Counted from the stretch's first letter, positions 26,168 through 34,919 are shown. The stretch is 64,000 nucleotides of DNA from an uncultured Clostridia bacterium (GCA_945947915.1 CAMEZQ010000003.1:1-64000); one strand, 5' to 3'. Notes: generated by a model from the sequence alone, not told the origin. Translations and numbers: made by a program.

Positions 26168-26386
26168 ATGCCAAAAGAAGACATGATCGAAGTTGAAGGT
26201 ACCGTTATAGAGGCGCTGCCAAACGCAATGTTTCAGGTTGAGATCACCGGCGGGCACAAGGTGCTGGCACATATTTCCGGTCGTCTCAGAAAGAACTTTA
26301 TCAAGATCCTCCCCGGAGACAAGGTGACGCTGCAGATGTCGCCCTACGACCTCTCCAAAGGGCGGATCACCTGGAGATCTAAGTAG
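26168..26386 (+). CDS. infA: Translation initiation factor IF-1
   Basis: A 72-residue S1-like OB-fold protein that occupies the ribosomal A site during initiation. It begins [20 protein letters not shown]. Between map and infA there is no KOW-domain L14e-like gene such as some Clostridia carry. Confidence 0.97.
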   Translation: MPKEDMIEVEGTVIEALPNAMFQVEITGGHKVLAHISGRLRKNFIKILPGDKVTLQMSPYDLSKGRITWRSK

Positions 26387-26398
26387 GATTCACGCTAA

Positions 26399-26527
<129 letters not shown>

Positions 26528-26555
26528 GAGAAAATATTTGGAGGTGTAGAGATAA

Positions 26556-26924
26556 ATGGCTCGTATTGCCGGTGTTGACCTCCCTCGCGAGAAGCGGGTG
26601 GAGATTGGTCTGACCTATATCTATGGTATCGGTCGCAAGCTCTCGAATGAGATTTTGGCAAAGACAGGTATCAATCCTGATACAAGAGTGAAGGATCTGA
26701 CAGAAGACGAGGCTGCAAAGCTGAGAGAAGCCATCGAGCATGAGTACGCCGTGGAAGGCGACCTGAGAAGAGAGGTCGGCCTGAACATCAAGCGTCTCGT
26801 CGAGATCGGCTCCTACAGAGGCCTGCGTCACCGCAGAGGCCTGCCCGTCAGAGGCCAGCGCTCGAAGACAAACGCAAGAACACGCAAGGGTCCCAAGAAG
26901 ACCATTGCCAATAAGAAGAAGTAA
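26556..26924 (+). CDS. rpsM: 30S ribosomal protein S13
   Basis: A 122-residue S13 of the 30S head, making a bridge to L5 and contacting P-site t[29 protein letters not shown] and the [19 protein letters not shown] region are standard. TGGAGG precedes the ATG. Confidence 0.97.
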   Translation: MARIAGVDLPREKRVEIGLTYIYGIGRKLSNEILAKTGINPDTRVKDLTEDEAAKLREAIEHEYAVEGDLRREVGLNIKRLVEIGSYRGLRHRRGLPVRGQRSKTNARTRKGPKKTIANKKK

Positions 26925-26938
26925 GGAGGCCGCAAGAA

Positions 26939-27346
26939 ATGGCTAAAGTACAGGCTAAAAAGGGTGCGGCCGTCCGCACAAAGCGCCGCGAGCGCAAGAA
27001 CATCGAAAAGGGAGCCGTTCATATCCGTTCTTCCTTTAACAATACCCTGGTTACGATCACCGATCTGAAGGGCAACGCCATTTCCTGGGCGTCGGCCGGC
27101 GGTCTGGGCTTCAGAGGCTCCAGAAAGTCGACTCCTTATGCCGCCCAGACTGCTGCCGAGACAGCCGCCAAGGCTGCCATGGAGCACGGCCTGAAGACCG
27201 TTGAGGTCTATGTCAAGGGCCCCGGCGCCGGCAGAGAGGCCGCCATCAGAGCTCTTCAGGCAGCGGGCCTGGAAGTCAACATGATCAAGGATGTGACTCC
27301 CATCCCCCACAACGGCTGCCGTCCCCCCAAGAGAAGAAGAGTTTAA
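26939..27346 (+). CDS. rpsK: 30S ribosomal protein S11
   Basis: A 135-residue S11 of the 30S platform. [24 protein letters not shown] and the [16 protein letters not shown]-terminus are conserved. AAGGAGG precedes the ATG. Confidence 0.97.
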   Translation: MAKVQAKKGAAVRTKRRERKNIEKGAVHIRSSFNNTLVTITDLKGNAISWASAGGLGFRGSRKSTPYAAQTAAETAAKAAMEHGLKTVEVYVKGPGAGREAAIRALQAAGLEVNMIKDVTPIPHNGCRPPKRRRV

Positions 27347-27368
27347 TCGAAGCAGGAGGTAAGAGATT

Positions 27369-27968
27369 ATGGCTAAGAATAGACAGCCCGTCGCCAAGCG
27401 CTGCAAGGCCCTGGGCATTTCTCCCGCCGTTATGGGCTACGCCAAGAAGCAGACCAACCGTAACCCCGGCGGCCAGATGAGAAAGAAGAAGAGCGAATAC
27501 GCGCTCCAGCTCAATGAGAAGCAGAAGGTCAAGTTCGTTTACGGCATCCTCGAGAAGCAGTTCTACGCTTACTACGAGAAGGCCTTCGCCATGGAAGGCA
27601 AGACCGGCGAAAACCTGCTGAGCCTCATCGAGCGCCGTCTGGACAACGTCGTGTACAGAGCCGGCTTTGCCATGACACGCCGTGAAGCCAGACAGCTGGT
27701 CTCCCATGCGCACTACACCGTCAACGGCAAGAAGGTCAACATTCCTTCTTACCTGGTCAAGCCCGGTGATGTCATTGCCATCCGCGAAAAGAGCATGGCG
27801 CTGGATAAGTTCAAGTCCGTCCTGGAAGCCAACGCTTCCATGCCCGTTGTCAGCTGGCTGAGCGTCGACAAGACCAAGGGTCAGGCCGTCGTCGCCGCGA
27901 TGCCCACAAGAGACGAGATCGACTGCGACATTGAGGAAAACCTCATCGTCGAGCTGTACTCGAAGTAA
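27369..27968 (+). CDS. rpsD: 30S ribosomal protein S4 (zinc-free form)
   Basis: A 199-residue S4, a primary 16S binder and helicase-region protein. The N-terminal segment KRCKALGISPAVMGYAKKQT lacks the Cys cluster of zinc-binding S4, so this is the C- form. The S4 RNA-binding domain begins near LERRLDNVVYRAGFA-like sequence (IERRLDNVVYRAGFAMTRRE). Confidence 0.96.
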   Translation: MAKNRQPVAKRCKALGISPAVMGYAKKQTNRNPGGQMRKKKSEYALQLNEKQKVKFVYGILEKQFYAYYEKAFAMEGKTGENLLSLIERRLDNVVYRAGFAMTRREARQLVSHAHYTVNGKKVNIPSYLVKPGDVIAIREKSMALDKFKSVLEANASMPVVSWLSVDKTKGQAVVAAMPTRDEIDCDIEENLIVELYSK

Positions 27969-28034
27969 TCCGCAGCGGCTTCTCCGGAAGCTGCGCGCAC
28001 GAAAATTGTTTTATGACAACAAGGAGGGTAATGA

Positions 28035-28985
28035 ATGATCGCTATTGAAAAACCCCGCATTGAATGTGTTGAGTCCCTGGCCGACGGTTCTTACGGCAAG
28101 TTCGTCGTGGAGCCGCTGGAGCGGGGATACGGCACGACCCTCGGTAACTCCCTGCGCCGCGTTTTGCTTTCGTCTCTTCCCGGCACTGCTGCCACAAGCA
28201 TCAAGATCGATGGCGTCCAGCATGAGTTTTCCACCGTTCCCGGTGTGAAAGAGGATGTCACGGAGATCGTGCTCAACGTCAAGCAGATCACTGCAAAGCT
28301 GCATACAGAAGGTAAGAAGATGGCCGTCATCGAGGCCGTCGGCCCCGGTCTGGTCACAGCCGGCGATATCAAGTGCGACTCCGAAATGGAGATCCTCAAT
28401 CCCGAGCTGCCCATTGCCACCCTTGCAGAGGGCGCCAAGCTGACCATGGAGCTTTCTTTCGATCACGGCCGCGGTTATGTCTCCAGCGACAAAAACAAGC
28501 AGCCGCAGCAGCCCATCGGCGTCATCCCCGTCGATTCCATCTACACACCGATCCATAAGGTCAACTACACAGTGGAGAACACCCGTGTGGGCAATATGAC
28601 CGATTACGACAAGCTGACACTGGAGGTCTATACCGACAAGACCATCACGGCCAAGGACGCCGTGTCGCTGTCGGCCAAGATCCTGACTGATCACCTCAAC
28701 CTCTTTGTTGAGCTGAGTGACGAGATCGGCTCCAAGGCCACCGTTGTGGATCACGTGGAATCGACCCAGGATAAGGTCCTGGAGATGACCATCGAAGAAC
28801 TGGATCTCTCGGTCCGCTCCTTCAACTGCCTCAAGCGTGCAGGCATCAACACAGTGCAAGATCTGGTCAACACGACCGAAGAGGATATGATGAAGGTCCG
28901 CAACCTCGGCAGAAAGTCTTATGAAGAAGTTGTCAATAAACTGACCGACATGGGACTTTATTTGGCAAAAGTGGAAAATCAATAG
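28035..28985 (+). CDS. rpoA: DNA-directed RNA polymerase subunit alpha
   Basis: A 316-residue alpha subunit. The N-terminal dimerisation domain has the [20 protein letters not shown] motif, and the C-terminal domain (about residues 240-310) binds UP elements and activators via [24 protein letters not shown] precedes the ATG at 28035. Confidence 0.97.
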   Translation: MIAIEKPRIECVESLADGSYGKFVVEPLERGYGTTLGNSLRRVLLSSLPGTAATSIKIDGVQHEFSTVPGVKEDVTEIVLNVKQITAKLHTEGKKMAVIEAVGPGLVTAGDIKCDSEMEILNPELPIATLAEGAKLTMELSFDHGRGYVSSDKNKQPQQPIGVIPVDSIYTPIHKVNYTVENTRVGNMTDYDKLTLEVYTDKTITAKDAVSLSAKILTDHLNLFVELSDEIGSKATVVDHVESTQDKVLEMTIEELDLSVRSFNCLKRAGINTVQDLVNTTEEDMMKVRNLGRKSYEEVVNKLTDMGLYLAKVENQ

Positions 28986-28998
28986 ATATAAGGTGGCC

Positions 28999-29024
28999 TC
29001 TGTGCCCGCCATCGCGGGCACAGA
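28999..29024 (+). other. Hairpin between rpoA and rplQ
   Basis: TCTGTGCCCGC (28999-29009) and GCGGGCACAGA (29014-29024) form an 11-bp stem with a 4-base loop. No T tract follows, so it is not a classical terminator; it may adjust rplQ expression or stabilise the rpoA end. Confidence 0.5.
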
Positions 29025-29054
29025 CGCCGGTTTTGAATAAGGAGGTATAAAGTT

Positions 29055-29399
29055 ATGCCCGGTACCCGCAAACTCGGCAGAACGACTGACCACCGCCGCG
29101 CTATGCTCAGAGCAATGGTCACGTATCTGCTGGAAAACGGCAAGATCGAAACAACAGTTACAAGAGCCAAGGAAGTTCGTCCTCTGGCTGAGAAGATGAT
29201 CACCCTCGGCAAGAAGGGCGACCTGAACGCCAAGCGTCAGGCCATGGCCTTTATCACAAAGGAAGACGTCGTCAAGAAGGTTTTTGACGAGATCGCTCCC
29301 AGCTACGCCAGCCGCAACGGCGGTTACACCCGCATCGTCCGCATCGGGCCCAGAAGAGGCGACGCTGCTGAGATGGCCATCATCGAGCTGGTCAAGTAA
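29055..29399 (+). CDS. rplQ: 50S ribosomal protein L17
   Basis: A 114-residue L17 near the tunnel exit. [22 protein letters not shown] is the conserved start, and [23 protein letters not shown] ends it. It is the last gene of the supercluster; the ecfA-ecfA-ecfT-truA-rplM-rpsI genes that often follow in Clostridia are absent. Confidence 0.97.
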   Translation: MPGTRKLGRTTDHRRAMLRAMVTYLLENGKIETTVTRAKEVRPLAEKMITLGKKGDLNAKRQAMAFITKEDVVKKVFDEIAPSYASRNGGYTRIVRIGPRRGDAAEMAIIELVK

Positions 29400-29424
29400 A
29401 GAACGGCTTTTGATCAAGCCTTAA

Positions 29425-29470
29425 GGGGATTGTTCCGAGATTGATGCCTCGGAACAATCCCTTTCTTTAT
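29425..29470 (+). terminator. Terminator of the ribosomal supercluster
   Basis: GGGATTGTTCCGAG and CTCGGAACAATCCC form a perfect 14-bp stem followed by TTTCTTTAT. Confidence 0.9.
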
Positions 29471-29488
29471 GCCTGGCGGAGAAAAGGA

Positions 29489-29517
29489 TTGCAACCGGTG
29501 GGGGAAAATAGTAAAAT
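29489..29517 (+). promoter_or_regulatory. Promoter of the amidohydrolase gene
   Basis: TTGCAA (29489-29494) and TAAAAT (29512-29517) with a 17-base spacer, 43 bases before the start codon. Confidence 0.65.
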
Positions 29518-29559
29518 AGAGATGCAGCGTATGCTTACTAAAAAAAGGAGATGTGTAAC

Positions 29560-30720
29560 ATGATTCTGATCAAAAACGGTCATGTCAAGACCATGGCCGG
29601 CCCCGACCTGCTGGGCGGCGATGTTCTGATCGACGAAGGCAAGATCAAGGCTGTCGGCATGGGCCTGGAGGCTCCCGAGGGCACACAGGTCATCGACGCC
29701 GCCGGCCGTCTGGTCGTTCCCGGCTTTGTGGACGCCCACTGCCACATCGGTCTGGACAACGAAGGCATGGGCTGGGAAGGCATGGACTATAACGAGATCG
29801 TCGAGCCCTGCACCCCTCAGCTGCGCGCCATCGATTCCATCAACCCCATCGACGAGGCCTTTATGAACGCCGTCATGGGCGGCGTCACCACCGCCGTCAC
29901 CGGCCCCGGCTCGGCCAATGTCATCGGCGGCACCTTTGTCGCTATCAAGCTGTACGGCAAGCGCGTGGACAAGATGATCCTCAAGAATCCCGTGGCCATG
30001 AAGGTGGCTTTCGGTGAGAACCCCAAGCGCTGCTACAGCGGCATGAAGAAGTCCCCCTCCACCAGAATGGCCACCGCCGCTCTGCTGCGCGATATGCTCT
30101 TCAAGACCAAGCGCTATATGGAAGATAAGGAAGAGGCCGAGAAGAACGGCACCAAGGCGCCCGCTTTTGATATGAAGCTGGAGGCCATGATCCCCGTCCT
30201 CAAGAAGGAGATCCCCCTCAAGGCCCACGCCCACAGAGCCGATGATATCTTCACCTCCATCCGCATCGCCCGCGAGTTCGATGTCGACATCACCCTGGAC
30301 CACTGCACCGACGGCAGCCTGATCGCCGACGAGCTGGCCGCCGAGGGTCTGCCGGCCTTTGTCGGCCCCTCCCTGGGCAAGAAGAGCAAGATCGAGCTGC
30401 GCAACAAGTCCTTTGAGACACCGGGCGTCCTCAACCGCGCCGGCGTCAACGTGTCCATCATCACCGACGCCCCCGTTATCCCCCTGCAGTACCTGCCCAT
30501 GTGCGCCGGCATGGCCGTCAACAGCGGCATGGACATCGAGGAGGCATGGAAGGCCATCACCATCAATCCGGCCAAGGCCACCGGTATCGGCGACAGAGTC
30601 GGTTCGCTGGAAGTCGGCAAGGACGCCGACGTGGTCATCCACAGCGGCAACCCGCTGACCGAGATCTCCTCGCAGGTCGACGTTGCCATCATCGACGGCA
30701 AGGTCATTTACGAGAGATAA
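29560..30720 (+). CDS. Amidohydrolase family protein
   Basis: A 386-residue TIM-barrel metal-dependent hydrolase of the amidohydrolase superfamily. The metal-binding HxH appears as DAHCHIG near residue 62, further His residues occur in KAHAHRADD and LDHCTDG, and the likely catalytic Asp lies in IITDAP. Hydrolysis of a cyclic amide or C-N bond is the general reaction; imidazolonepropionase-like and dihydroorotase-like relatives exist and the substrate is not known. The ATG at 29560 is chosen because AAAAGGAG sits nine bases upstream. It has its own promoter and terminator. Confidence 0.85.
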   Translation: MILIKNGHVKTMAGPDLLGGDVLIDEGKIKAVGMGLEAPEGTQVIDAAGRLVVPGFVDAHCHIGLDNEGMGWEGMDYNEIVEPCTPQLRAIDSINPIDEAFMNAVMGGVTTAVTGPGSANVIGGTFVAIKLYGKRVDKMILKNPVAMKVAFGENPKRCYSGMKKSPSTRMATAALLRDMLFKTKRYMEDKEEAEKNGTKAPAFDMKLEAMIPVLKKEIPLKAHAHRADDIFTSIRIAREFDVDITLDHCTDGSLIADELAAEGLPAFVGPSLGKKSKIELRNKSFETPGVLNRAGVNVSIITDAPVIPLQYLPMCAGMAVNSGMDIEEAWKAITINPAKATGIGDRVGSLEVGKDADVVIHSGNPLTEISSQVDVAIIDGKVIYER

Positions 30721-30744
30721 GCTTTTATTCATCCAAGACATATC

Positions 30745-30776
30745 AAAAAGGGCCGTCCCGTCGGGCGGCCCTTTTT
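30745..30776. terminator. Terminator after the amidohydrolase
   Basis: AAAAAGGGCCG and CGGCCCTTTTT form an A/T-flanked symmetric stem that can act on either strand. Confidence 0.85.
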
Positions 30777-30795
30777 GAAAACAGGAGAAAGAGAT

Positions 30796-31056
30796 ATGGA
30801 AGAGAACAGAAACACGGCCGACCGGGAGGAGATCATCTGCTGGTGCTCCAATGTCAGCCGGGGACAGATCTGGGATGCCATGGCCGGGGGCGCGCGCACC
30901 CTGCGGGACATCCAGGCGCGCACCGGCGCCTGCACTCTGTGCCAGTGCGCCGAGCGCAATCCCAAGGGCACCTGCTGCGGCGGAGATATCCTGCGGGTCA
31001 TGCGGGAATATCTGGCCGGGCAGGCCAAGCCGGAAGAAACGGACGGGGAGAAATGA
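30796..31056 (+). CDS. BFD-like [2Fe-2S]-binding protein
   Basis: An 86-residue protein with CWC near the N-terminus and CTLCQC about 30 residues later, matching the CxC...CxxC pattern of bacterioferritin-associated-ferredoxin-like domains; CC follows in GTCC. Such domains bind a [2Fe-2S] cluster and transfer electrons or regulate a partner. The ATG at 30796 follows ACAGGAGA. It overlaps the acetyltransferase gene by four bases. No bacterioferritin gene is near. Confidence 0.8.
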   Translation: MEENRNTADREEIICWCSNVSRGQIWDAMAGGARTLRDIQARTGACTLCQCAERNPKGTCCGGDILRVMREYLAGQAKPEETDGEK

Positions 31057-31550
31057 TGGAAGAGCTGACCTTCCGCCTGGCCGAGAGAAAAGACGCCGGG
31101 CGCATCCTGTTTTTTGTGCGGGAACTGGCCAAATACGAAAAGATGGAAGACCAGGTGACGGCCACCCCGGAGCTTCTGGAGGAATGGATCTTCGACAAGG
31201 GCCACGCCCAGGTGCTCTTCGCCGTTGCCGACGGGCAGGAGGTGGGCTTTGCCCTGTTTTTCCATAATTTTTCCACCTTCGTCGGCAAGGCCGGGCTGTA
31301 CCTGGAAGACCTGTATGTCCTGCCGGAATACCGGGGACGGGGATACGGCAAGGCGCTGCTGCGGCGGCTGGCCGCCATGGCTGTCGAACGGGGCTGCGGA
31401 CGGATGGAATGGTCCTGCCTCGACTGGAACCGGCCCAGCATCGAGTTCTACCGTTCGCTGGGGGCTGTGCCCATGGAGGGCTGGACCATCTACCGGGCGG
31501 CCGGTCCGGCACTGGCCCGTTTGGCCGGAGAAACCCGGGACGAAGAATAA
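31053..31550 (+). CDS. GNAT-family N-acetyltransferase
   Basis: A 165-residue acetyltransferase of the GCN5-related family, close to the diamine/spermidine acetyltransferase-like group by the FRLAERKDAGRILFFVRELAKYE start. The acetyl-CoA pyrophosphate loop is LPEYRGRGYGKALL. It would acetylate an amine; the substrate is unknown. Starts at 31053 and 31056 are both possible, with GGGGAG upstream; overlap with the previous stop suggests coupling. Confidence 0.88.
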   Translation: MMEELTFRLAERKDAGRILFFVRELAKYEKMEDQVTATPELLEEWIFDKGHAQVLFAVADGQEVGFALFFHNFSTFVGKAGLYLEDLYVLPEYRGRGYGKALLRRLAAMAVERGCGRMEWSCLDWNRPSIEFYRSLGAVPMEGWTIYRAAGPALARLAGETRDEE

Positions 31551-31590
31551 CAAAGAGAAATATTTATAGAATATATTGCTTTTTGGAATT

Positions 31591-31630
31591 AAAAACAGCC
31601 CCGCACGGATCGGTGCAGGGCTGTTTTTTT
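31591..31630. terminator. Terminator between convergent acetyltransferase and class B sortase genes
   Basis: AAAAACAGCCCCGCAC and GTGCAGGGCTGTTTTTTT form a stem with one mismatch, A- and T-flanked, able to serve both strands. Confidence 0.85.
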
Positions 31631-31640
31631 GAGGGTGGAT

Positions 31641-32429
31641 TTACGGCCGGGTATCTTCCACGAGGTAGCCGTGGACCAGAAAGCGCTTGGTATCGTCGTT
31701 GTCGGACGAGCAGGTGGAGAGAGAAACGATGCGGTCGCTGCCGGTGGGGAAGACGTTGGAGGCGATCCAGGTCTGGGATGTGATGCGGGAGACATAGTCG
31801 CCAAAGGTGCCGTCCGGGAAATCCAGCGCGTAGCTGTCGGAGGGCAGCTCGGTCATATAGGCCGAGAAGATCTCGTATTTGCAGCAGCCCTCGGCCGTGT
31901 AAATATAAAAATACCGGTGCTGTTCGTAAAAGGCCTGCTCGGAATACCGGGGCAGCACGCTGAACATGGTGCTGTTGCGCATGTTGTGGCCGTAGACGAT
32001 GGTGTGGGCATCGGACAGGTCGGCGCTGCAGCGGTAGTCGATAAAGATGCTGCCCATGCGCCGCGATGTGCCGTCGTAGGCCCGGCGCAGATAGGTATCG
32101 TTGGACGGCCCCTGCAGCACGGGATAGTTGACGTTGGTATCGGGAATGACGATCCAGGCGACGATGTCGGGATTGACTTCGGCCAGCGCGTCGAAATCCA
32201 TGGTCAGCTCGGGCGCCAGGTCGGCCGGGATCTCCTGCAGCGGCAGGTCGCCGCGGTTGTCGATGACCTGATCTTCGCCGCCGCGCAGAGAGAGGAATTC
32301 TTCGGCGGCGCCGGCATACAGCGCTTCTCCCCGGCGGTAGTCGAGCCAGCGGGTGAAAAACAAACCGGCCGAGCCGGCAAAAATACAGAGCAGCAGGGCG
32401 GCGGCCGCCCAACGGATCTTTCTGGACAT
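31641..32429 (-). CDS. Class B sortase
   Basis: A 262-residue membrane-anchored transpeptidase. One N-terminal membrane segment (about residues 8-26) precedes the catalytic domain, with His in VYGHNMRNS and the catalytic Cys near residue 240 in SLSTCSSDNDDTKRFLVHG, which also supplies the Arg. Class B sortases attach haem-transport or other proteins with NPxTG-like signals to peptidoglycan. No such substrate is beside it. The ATG at 32429 follows CAGGAG at 8 bases; an upstream TTG is unlikely. It appears monocistronic. Confidence 0.92.
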   Translation of the reverse strand: MSRKIRWAAAALLLCIFAGSAGLFFTRWLDYRRGEALYAGAAEEFLSLRGGEDQVIDNRGDLPLQEIPADLAPELTMDFDALAEVNPDIVAWIVIPDTNVNYPVLQGPSNDTYLRRAYDGTSRRMGSIFIDYRCSADLSDAHTIVYGHNMRNSTMFSVLPRYSEQAFYEQHRYFYIYTAEGCCKYEIFSAYMTELPSDSYALDFPDGTFGDYVSRITSQTWIASNVFPTGSDRIVSLSTCSSDNDDTKRFLVHGYLVEDTRP

Positions 32430-32456
32430 AGGCAAAGGCTCCTGTGGTTTTTTCTT

Positions 32457-32485
32457 ATTATCCCATGTTTTGGCCGGGCATGCAA
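32457..32485 (-). promoter_or_regulatory. Promoter of the class B sortase gene
   Basis: TTGCAT (32485-32480) and GATAAT (32462-32457) on the minus strand with a 17-base spacer. Confidence 0.6.
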
Positions 32486-32512
32486 ATCTTTTGTGGTGCC
32501 TGGTGTCTCATC

Positions 32513-32544
32513 TATATAAAAAGACCGCCTCTTTTGAGGCGGTC
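32513..32544 (-). terminator. Terminator of the MarR-family gene
   Basis: On the minus strand GACCGCCTC and GAGGCGGTC form a 9-bp stem followed by TTTTTATAT. Confidence 0.85.
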
Positions 32545-32562
32545 GCGGATAAAATGGGAGGC

Positions 32563-33018
32563 TCAGCAGCCCAGTACGGTCAGACTCTGGGCATCGGTGA
32601 GGATATGCTCCAGGGCGGCGATATTGGTCAGCAGCTGGCGCTGGTTTTCCTCGGGCAGGCGGGACAGGAGGGCGTGGACCTGGGCGTCGAAGCGGGCGTT
32701 GGCGGCTTCCAGATGCTGGAGTCCCTCGCCGGTCAGAGTGATGTGGGCGCTTCGGCTGTCGCGTTCCGAGCTGCGGCGGCTGATGAGGCCGCGGGATTCC
32801 AGCCCCGACAGGATTCGGCTCAGATAACCGGCGTCCAGCGACAGCCGCTTGGAGAGTTCGCTGGAGGTGCAGTCGGGATGCTTTTCAATCTCGTGCAGCA
32901 AGCGGATCTCGGTTTCGGAAAATTCGCTTTCCTGGGTCTCGTGGGTGATAAAATCGACGATATTGCTATAATACCGATGAAAATTGCGTACGCTTTGCAG
33001 TTCTTCCTGAATACTCAT
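32563..33018 (-). CDS. MarR-family transcriptional regulator
   Basis: A 151-residue winged-helix regulator. CTSSELSKRLSLDAGYLSRILSGLE is the recognition helix-turn-helix and ISRRSSERDSRSAHITLTGEG the wing. MarR proteins are dimers that bind palindromes and usually repress themselves and a neighbour until a small ligand binds. A perfect 14-bp inverted repeat lies at its promoter, between it and the divergent ridA gene, which is the likely second target. The ATG at 33018 follows AAAGGAG. Confidence 0.92.
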   Translation of the reverse strand: MSIQEELQSVRNFHRYYSNIVDFITHETQESEFSETEIRLLHEIEKHPDCTSSELSKRLSLDAGYLSRILSGLESRGLISRRSSERDSRSAHITLTGEGLQHLEAANARFDAQVHALLSRLPEENQRQLLTNIAALEHILTDAQSLTVLGC

Positions 33019-33054
33019 GGGAAAAGGCTCCTTTCAGATTTTTTCTTCGACTGT

Positions 33055-33083
33055 ATTTTAGACTTGATAGTTGCTTTTGTCAA
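33055..33083 (-). promoter_or_regulatory. Promoter of the marR-type gene
   Basis: TTGACA (33083-33078) and TAAAAT (33060-33055) on the minus strand with a 17-base spacer. Confidence 0.8.
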
Positions 33084-33115
33084 TTATTTTAGTTGCTAAA
33101 AGCAACTAAAATAAT
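33083..33115. promoter_or_regulatory. Palindromic operator between marR and ridA
   Basis: ATTATTTTAGTTGC (33083-33096) and GCAACTAAAATAAT (33102-33115) are perfect inverted repeats with a 5-base centre. The repeat touches the marR -35 box, and an extra half-site-like TAGTTGCTTTT lies at 33068-33078. The position suits autorepression. Confidence 0.8.
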
Positions 33116-33164
33116 GCCGGCATGCGGGTTGCTTTTTGTGCAGATGGGCGGCAGACAAAAAGAC

Positions 33165-33194
33165 TTTACATGCCCTTCGGACTTCCATTATAAT
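33165..33194 (+). promoter_or_regulatory. Promoter of ridA
   Basis: TTTACA (33165-33170) and TATAAT (33189-33194) with an 18-base spacer, 55 bases before the start and 50 bases from the operator palindrome. Confidence 0.75.
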
Positions 33195-33248
33195 AAGCGT
33201 AAAAGCAGACAGGCTTTTTATATCCCAACGAAAAAAGGAGAGATCATC

Positions 33249-33596
33249 ATGCAGATCGAACGCTTTGAGGGCACCGGCCGCATGAGCCGTGCCGTGCGCT
33301 TCAACAATACCCTCTTCCTCTGCGGCCAGACAGACACAACCAGCGACGATGTCCAGGCCCAGACCCGGGCCGTGCTGGCCAAGATCGAGGACCTGCTGAA
33401 CAAATACGGCTCCGACAAGGACCATATCCTGTCGGCCACCATCTACATCAAGTCCATGGGCGATTTCGCCGCCATGAACGAGGTGTGGGACGCCTGGGTG
33501 ACGAACGGCTGCGAGCCGGCCCGCGCCTGCGTCCAGGCTGAGATGGCCAACCCCCGCATCCTGGTGGAGATCTCCATCATCGCCGCCCTGCGGTGA
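33249..33596 (+). CDS. ridA: RidA-family enamine/imine deaminase
   Basis: A 115-residue RidA/YER057c/UK114 protein of slightly short length. The conserved CGQTDTT segment and the C-terminal RILVEISIIAAL are present, and Arg in EPARACVQAEMANPR is the usual substrate-carboxylate residue. RidA hydrolyses reactive enamine/imine intermediates released by PLP or amine-oxidising enzymes. Its convergent neighbour is an ornithine cyclodeaminase-type enzyme that makes imine intermediates, which fits a shared pathway. The ATG at 33249 follows AAAAGGAGAGATC. Confidence 0.9.
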   Translation: MQIERFEGTGRMSRAVRFNNTLFLCGQTDTTSDDVQAQTRAVLAKIEDLLNKYGSDKDHILSATIYIKSMGDFAAMNEVWDAWVTNGCEPARACVQAEMANPRILVEISIIAALR

Positions 33597-33600
33597 GGGC

Positions 33601-33704
33601 AGTGAAGAGGTAAGAGTGAAGAAGGAATAGGTAAGGTGTCCCTGCGGGACGGAATGATAGAGGGTGGCACCCTTGGCTCCCTAATTCTTCATTCTTCATT
33701 CAAC
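33601..33704. repeat. MITE-like or short imperfect inverted repeat region
   Basis: GTGAAGAGGTAAGAGTGAAG near the left end is roughly complementary to CTTCATTCTTCATTC at the right end, enclosing about 60 bases with small hairpins (GTCCCTGCGGGAC, GGGTGGCACCC). It resembles the small AGTGAAGAATGAAGAAT-type repeats of many Clostridia. Only one copy is in the window. Confidence 0.4.
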
Positions 33705-33740
33705 AAAAAAGCGCCCGCCATAATGGCGGGCGCTCTTTTG
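33705..33740. terminator. Terminator between convergent ridA and ornithine cyclodeaminase genes
   Basis: AGCGCCCGCCAT and ATGGCGGGCGCT form a 12-bp stem flanked by A6 and CTTTTG, able to serve both strands. Confidence 0.9.
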
Positions 33741-33749
33741 TGCTTTCAA

Positions 33750-34775
33750 TCACACCCAGAGGGGATCGTCCCACAGCATCAGCTTCTGGCCGATGCCCTG
33801 GGCCAGGGCGTTCTGATAGATCTTATGGGCGACGGCCACATCCACCGAGCCGATGCCGTAGGTGCAGCAGACGCACAGCTCGTCCTCGCTCTGGCGGCCC
33901 GGCTTCTGGCCGGCGGCCAGCTGGGGCAGGGTGGCGCACATCTCCTCGGTCAGGCGGCCTTCCGTGGTCAGGCGGTTGATGAGGGTGCCGGCGCCGTGGG
34001 ACAGCTGGGTCCAGTTGTCCACCACCTTCTTGTCGGCGCGGAGCAGGATGTCCTCCTCGATCTCGTTGACGCTCATCTGGATGACGGTGGCGTTGGGCTT
34101 GACCCAGCCCGACTGGATGATGGGCTTGCGGGAGGTGGTCATGGTGACGATGACATCGGCCTTCCGGGCGGCGCTTTCGGTGTCGCTGGTGGGGATGATG
34201 TTATACTTGCCCGCGTATTCCGCGGCCAGCGCCTGGGCCTTGGGCAGATCGAGGTCGCAGAGATAGATCTCCTCCAGCGAGGGGACAGCCTCCATCATGG
34301 CCATGATCATGGTGCGGCCGATGACGCCGGCGCCCACCAGGCAGGCTGTTTTGGCCGACTTGGAGGCCAGGTATTTGGCGGCCACACCGGCGGCGGCCGA
34401 GGTGCGCATGGCGGTGATCAATGTGCCGTCCATGATGGCCTTGGGATAGACCGTCTTGGGGTCGGACAGCATGACCACGTCGACGCCGTAGGGCATGCCG
34501 GGCTGGGTGGCGTTGAAGACCGATTCAGAGGCCCATTTGAAGCCGGCGATGTCCACATCGCCGCCGATGTAGGAGGGCATGGACATGCAGAAGGAGGTCC
34601 AGTTGTCGTTGTCGGGCATGCCCAGCATGGTCTTGGGGGGATTGATGATCTGGCCTTCGCCGATCATTTTAAAGGTCTTTTCGGTGACTTCCAGCACCAT
34701 TTTCATATCGAGCAGGCCGGCGCGGACGACGTCCTCCTGCTTGAGGAACAGAATTTCGGGTTTATACTGGGGCAT
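33750..34775 (-). CDS. Ornithine cyclodeaminase/mu-crystallin family protein, copy 1
   Basis: A 341-residue NAD(P)-dependent enzyme of the ornithine cyclodeaminase/mu-crystallin family. The dinucleotide-binding LVGAGVIGRTM is near residue 147, and KWASESVFNATQPGMP and TLITAMRTSAAAGVAAKY are family segments around the active site. Members deaminate, cyclise or reduce amino and imino acids; close relatives in Clostridia are, as I recall, annotated 'tyramine oxidase subunit B', but the true reaction is unclear. It is collinear and without gaps against the second copy at 35642-36667. The ATG at 34775 follows AAAGGAG. Confidence 0.85.
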   Translation of the reverse strand: MPQYKPEILFLKQEDVVRAGLLDMKMVLEVTEKTFKMIGEGQIINPPKTMLGMPDNDNWTSFCMSMPSYIGGDVDIAGFKWASESVFNATQPGMPYGVDVVMLSDPKTVYPKAIMDGTLITAMRTSAAAGVAAKYLASKSAKTACLVGAGVIGRTMIMAMMEAVPSLEEIYLCDLDLPKAQALAAEYAGKYNIIPTSDTESAARKADVIVTMTTSRKPIIQSGWVKPNATVIQMSVNEIEEDILLRADKKVVDNWTQLSHGAGTLINRLTTEGRLTEEMCATLPQLAAGQKPGRQSEDELCVCCTYGIGSVDVAVAHKIYQNALAQGIGQKLMLWDDPLWV

Positions 34776-34888
34776 GGCAAAAACTCCTTTACGATAATTT
34801 GGGCCTGTGGGGCTGCTTTTTTTATCTTATCGCCCTTCAGTGTCCGCGTCAAGCATGAATATGCAAAAACTTTTATAAATATTTTGAC

Positions 34889-34919
34889 TTGACTTCAAGT
34901 GAACTTTATCCTTTACAAT
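34889..34919 (+). promoter_or_regulatory. MerR-type promoter with 19-base spacer upstream of a MATE remnant
   Basis: TTGACT (34889-34894) and TACAAT (34914-34919) are 19 bases apart, the over-long spacing of promoters activated by MerR-family regulators. CTTGACTTCAAGTGAACTTT forms the dyad-like centre. It drives only the truncated MATE reading frame at 34959. No merR-type gene is near. Confidence 0.6.
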
